64,000 nucleotides of DNA, taken from NCBI GenBank assembly GCA_002633025.1, contig NMRB01002341.1:38568-102567 (forward strand), written 5' to 3'. Position numbers and translations under genes: made by a program. The DNA comes from Notospermus geniculatus (Eukaryota; Nemertea; Pilidiophora; Heteronemertea; Lineidae). Position 1 is the stretch's first letter; every line of letters begins with the position of its first letter. The notes under the pieces are model-generated. The model saw only the letters and a program-made list of their open reading frames with translations, made no database searches and was not told the DNA's origin. Shown one piece after another: positions 63,774 through 64,000 of the stretch.

Positions 63774-64000
63774 TAAACTCCCTACGCAGTTGTGAGTCGC
63801 GCCCCCTTCGGTTTACTCGCTCTCCACAACTGCTTAACTTCGTAAAATTCGCCGCGTTCGGTCAACAGATGGCGCTGAGAGAGTCGACCAATGAGAGCAC
63901 CGAGCAACCGGTAACCAAGCTGGCCTGAGACACTTTTTCATTGGCCGAGCGATTCGTAGCCATGGTAGCACAAGAACATCCGTTGCCAACGGGCCAAACA
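63774..64000 (-). mobile_element. Second copy of the 62164 element, cut by the window end
   Basis: TAAACTCCCTACGCAGTTGT then CGCGCCCCCTTCGGTTTAC. Past the TIR it follows the complement of the right part of 62164-62549 (CAGATGGCGCTGAGAGAGTC), so it is in opposite orientation. Confidence 0.8.

Overview
This is eukaryotic nuclear DNA, almost certainly from an animal and most likely a marine invertebrate. The grounds are the absence of long open frames, the many tRNA-derived SINEs, a CR1/L2-like LINE relic, dense palindromic MITEs, and the repeated words TACATGTA and TAGGCCTA. I cannot name the species. No bacterial operon, phage, CRISPR array or rRNA is visible. Two ambiguous bases (N at 5891 and 38288) fit a draft assembly.

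Genes are sparse. The best host-gene signals are: a first coding exon with a signal peptide and a phase-1 GTAAGT donor (20897-20951, +) behind a CpG-rich leader; an intact 88-residue frame for a small acidic protein with a Cys-rich hydrophobic tail (40634-40900, -), with a start-less copy broken by a transposon about 1 kb away (39490-39777, -); a candidate terminal exon with acceptor and stop (15939-16147, +); and a weaker internal exon (8360-8471, +). I recognise no family for any of them. The only recognisable protein family is the C-terminus of a non-LTR retrotransposon ORF2 (18447-18685, -), which is frameshifted.

Most of the rest is a stack of non-autonomous transposons, many nested so that target-site duplications (TSDs) can be read directly. 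Five insertion classes are visible: TTAA sites (piggyBac- or Kolobok-type), TA sites (Tc1/mariner-like and others), 8-bp (hAT-like), about 9-bp (Mutator-like) and 5-bp. A tRNA-Val-like SINE family (body motif CCCCATCCAAGTGAGGAAC) occurs about fifteen times and is a frequent landing site.

Layout. 0-7 kb: 9-bp-TSD elements, a TA MITE, a TTAA element, SINEs with nested insertions and a 50-bp minisatellite. 7-14 kb: TA MITEs carrying nested TTAA elements, a SINE cluster and a 718-bp TTAA element. 14-20 kb: a three-element TTAA chain, an inverted-repeat element with hammerhead-like motifs, a candidate terminal exon and a LINE nested in a MITE. 20-31 kb: signal-peptide exon, AT-rich probable intron and tandem repeats. 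31-44 kb: mostly unassigned DNA, then the 88-aa gene and its broken copy, and several near-perfect hairpin elements. 44-53 kb: SINEs, an 18-bp minisatellite, a hairpin MITE and a triple hairpin. 53-64 kb: a composite element, a four-element TTAA chain, more MITEs, a large inverted repeat and hAT-like elements. The most unusual pattern is the flush chaining of TTAA elements at single shared TTAA sites.
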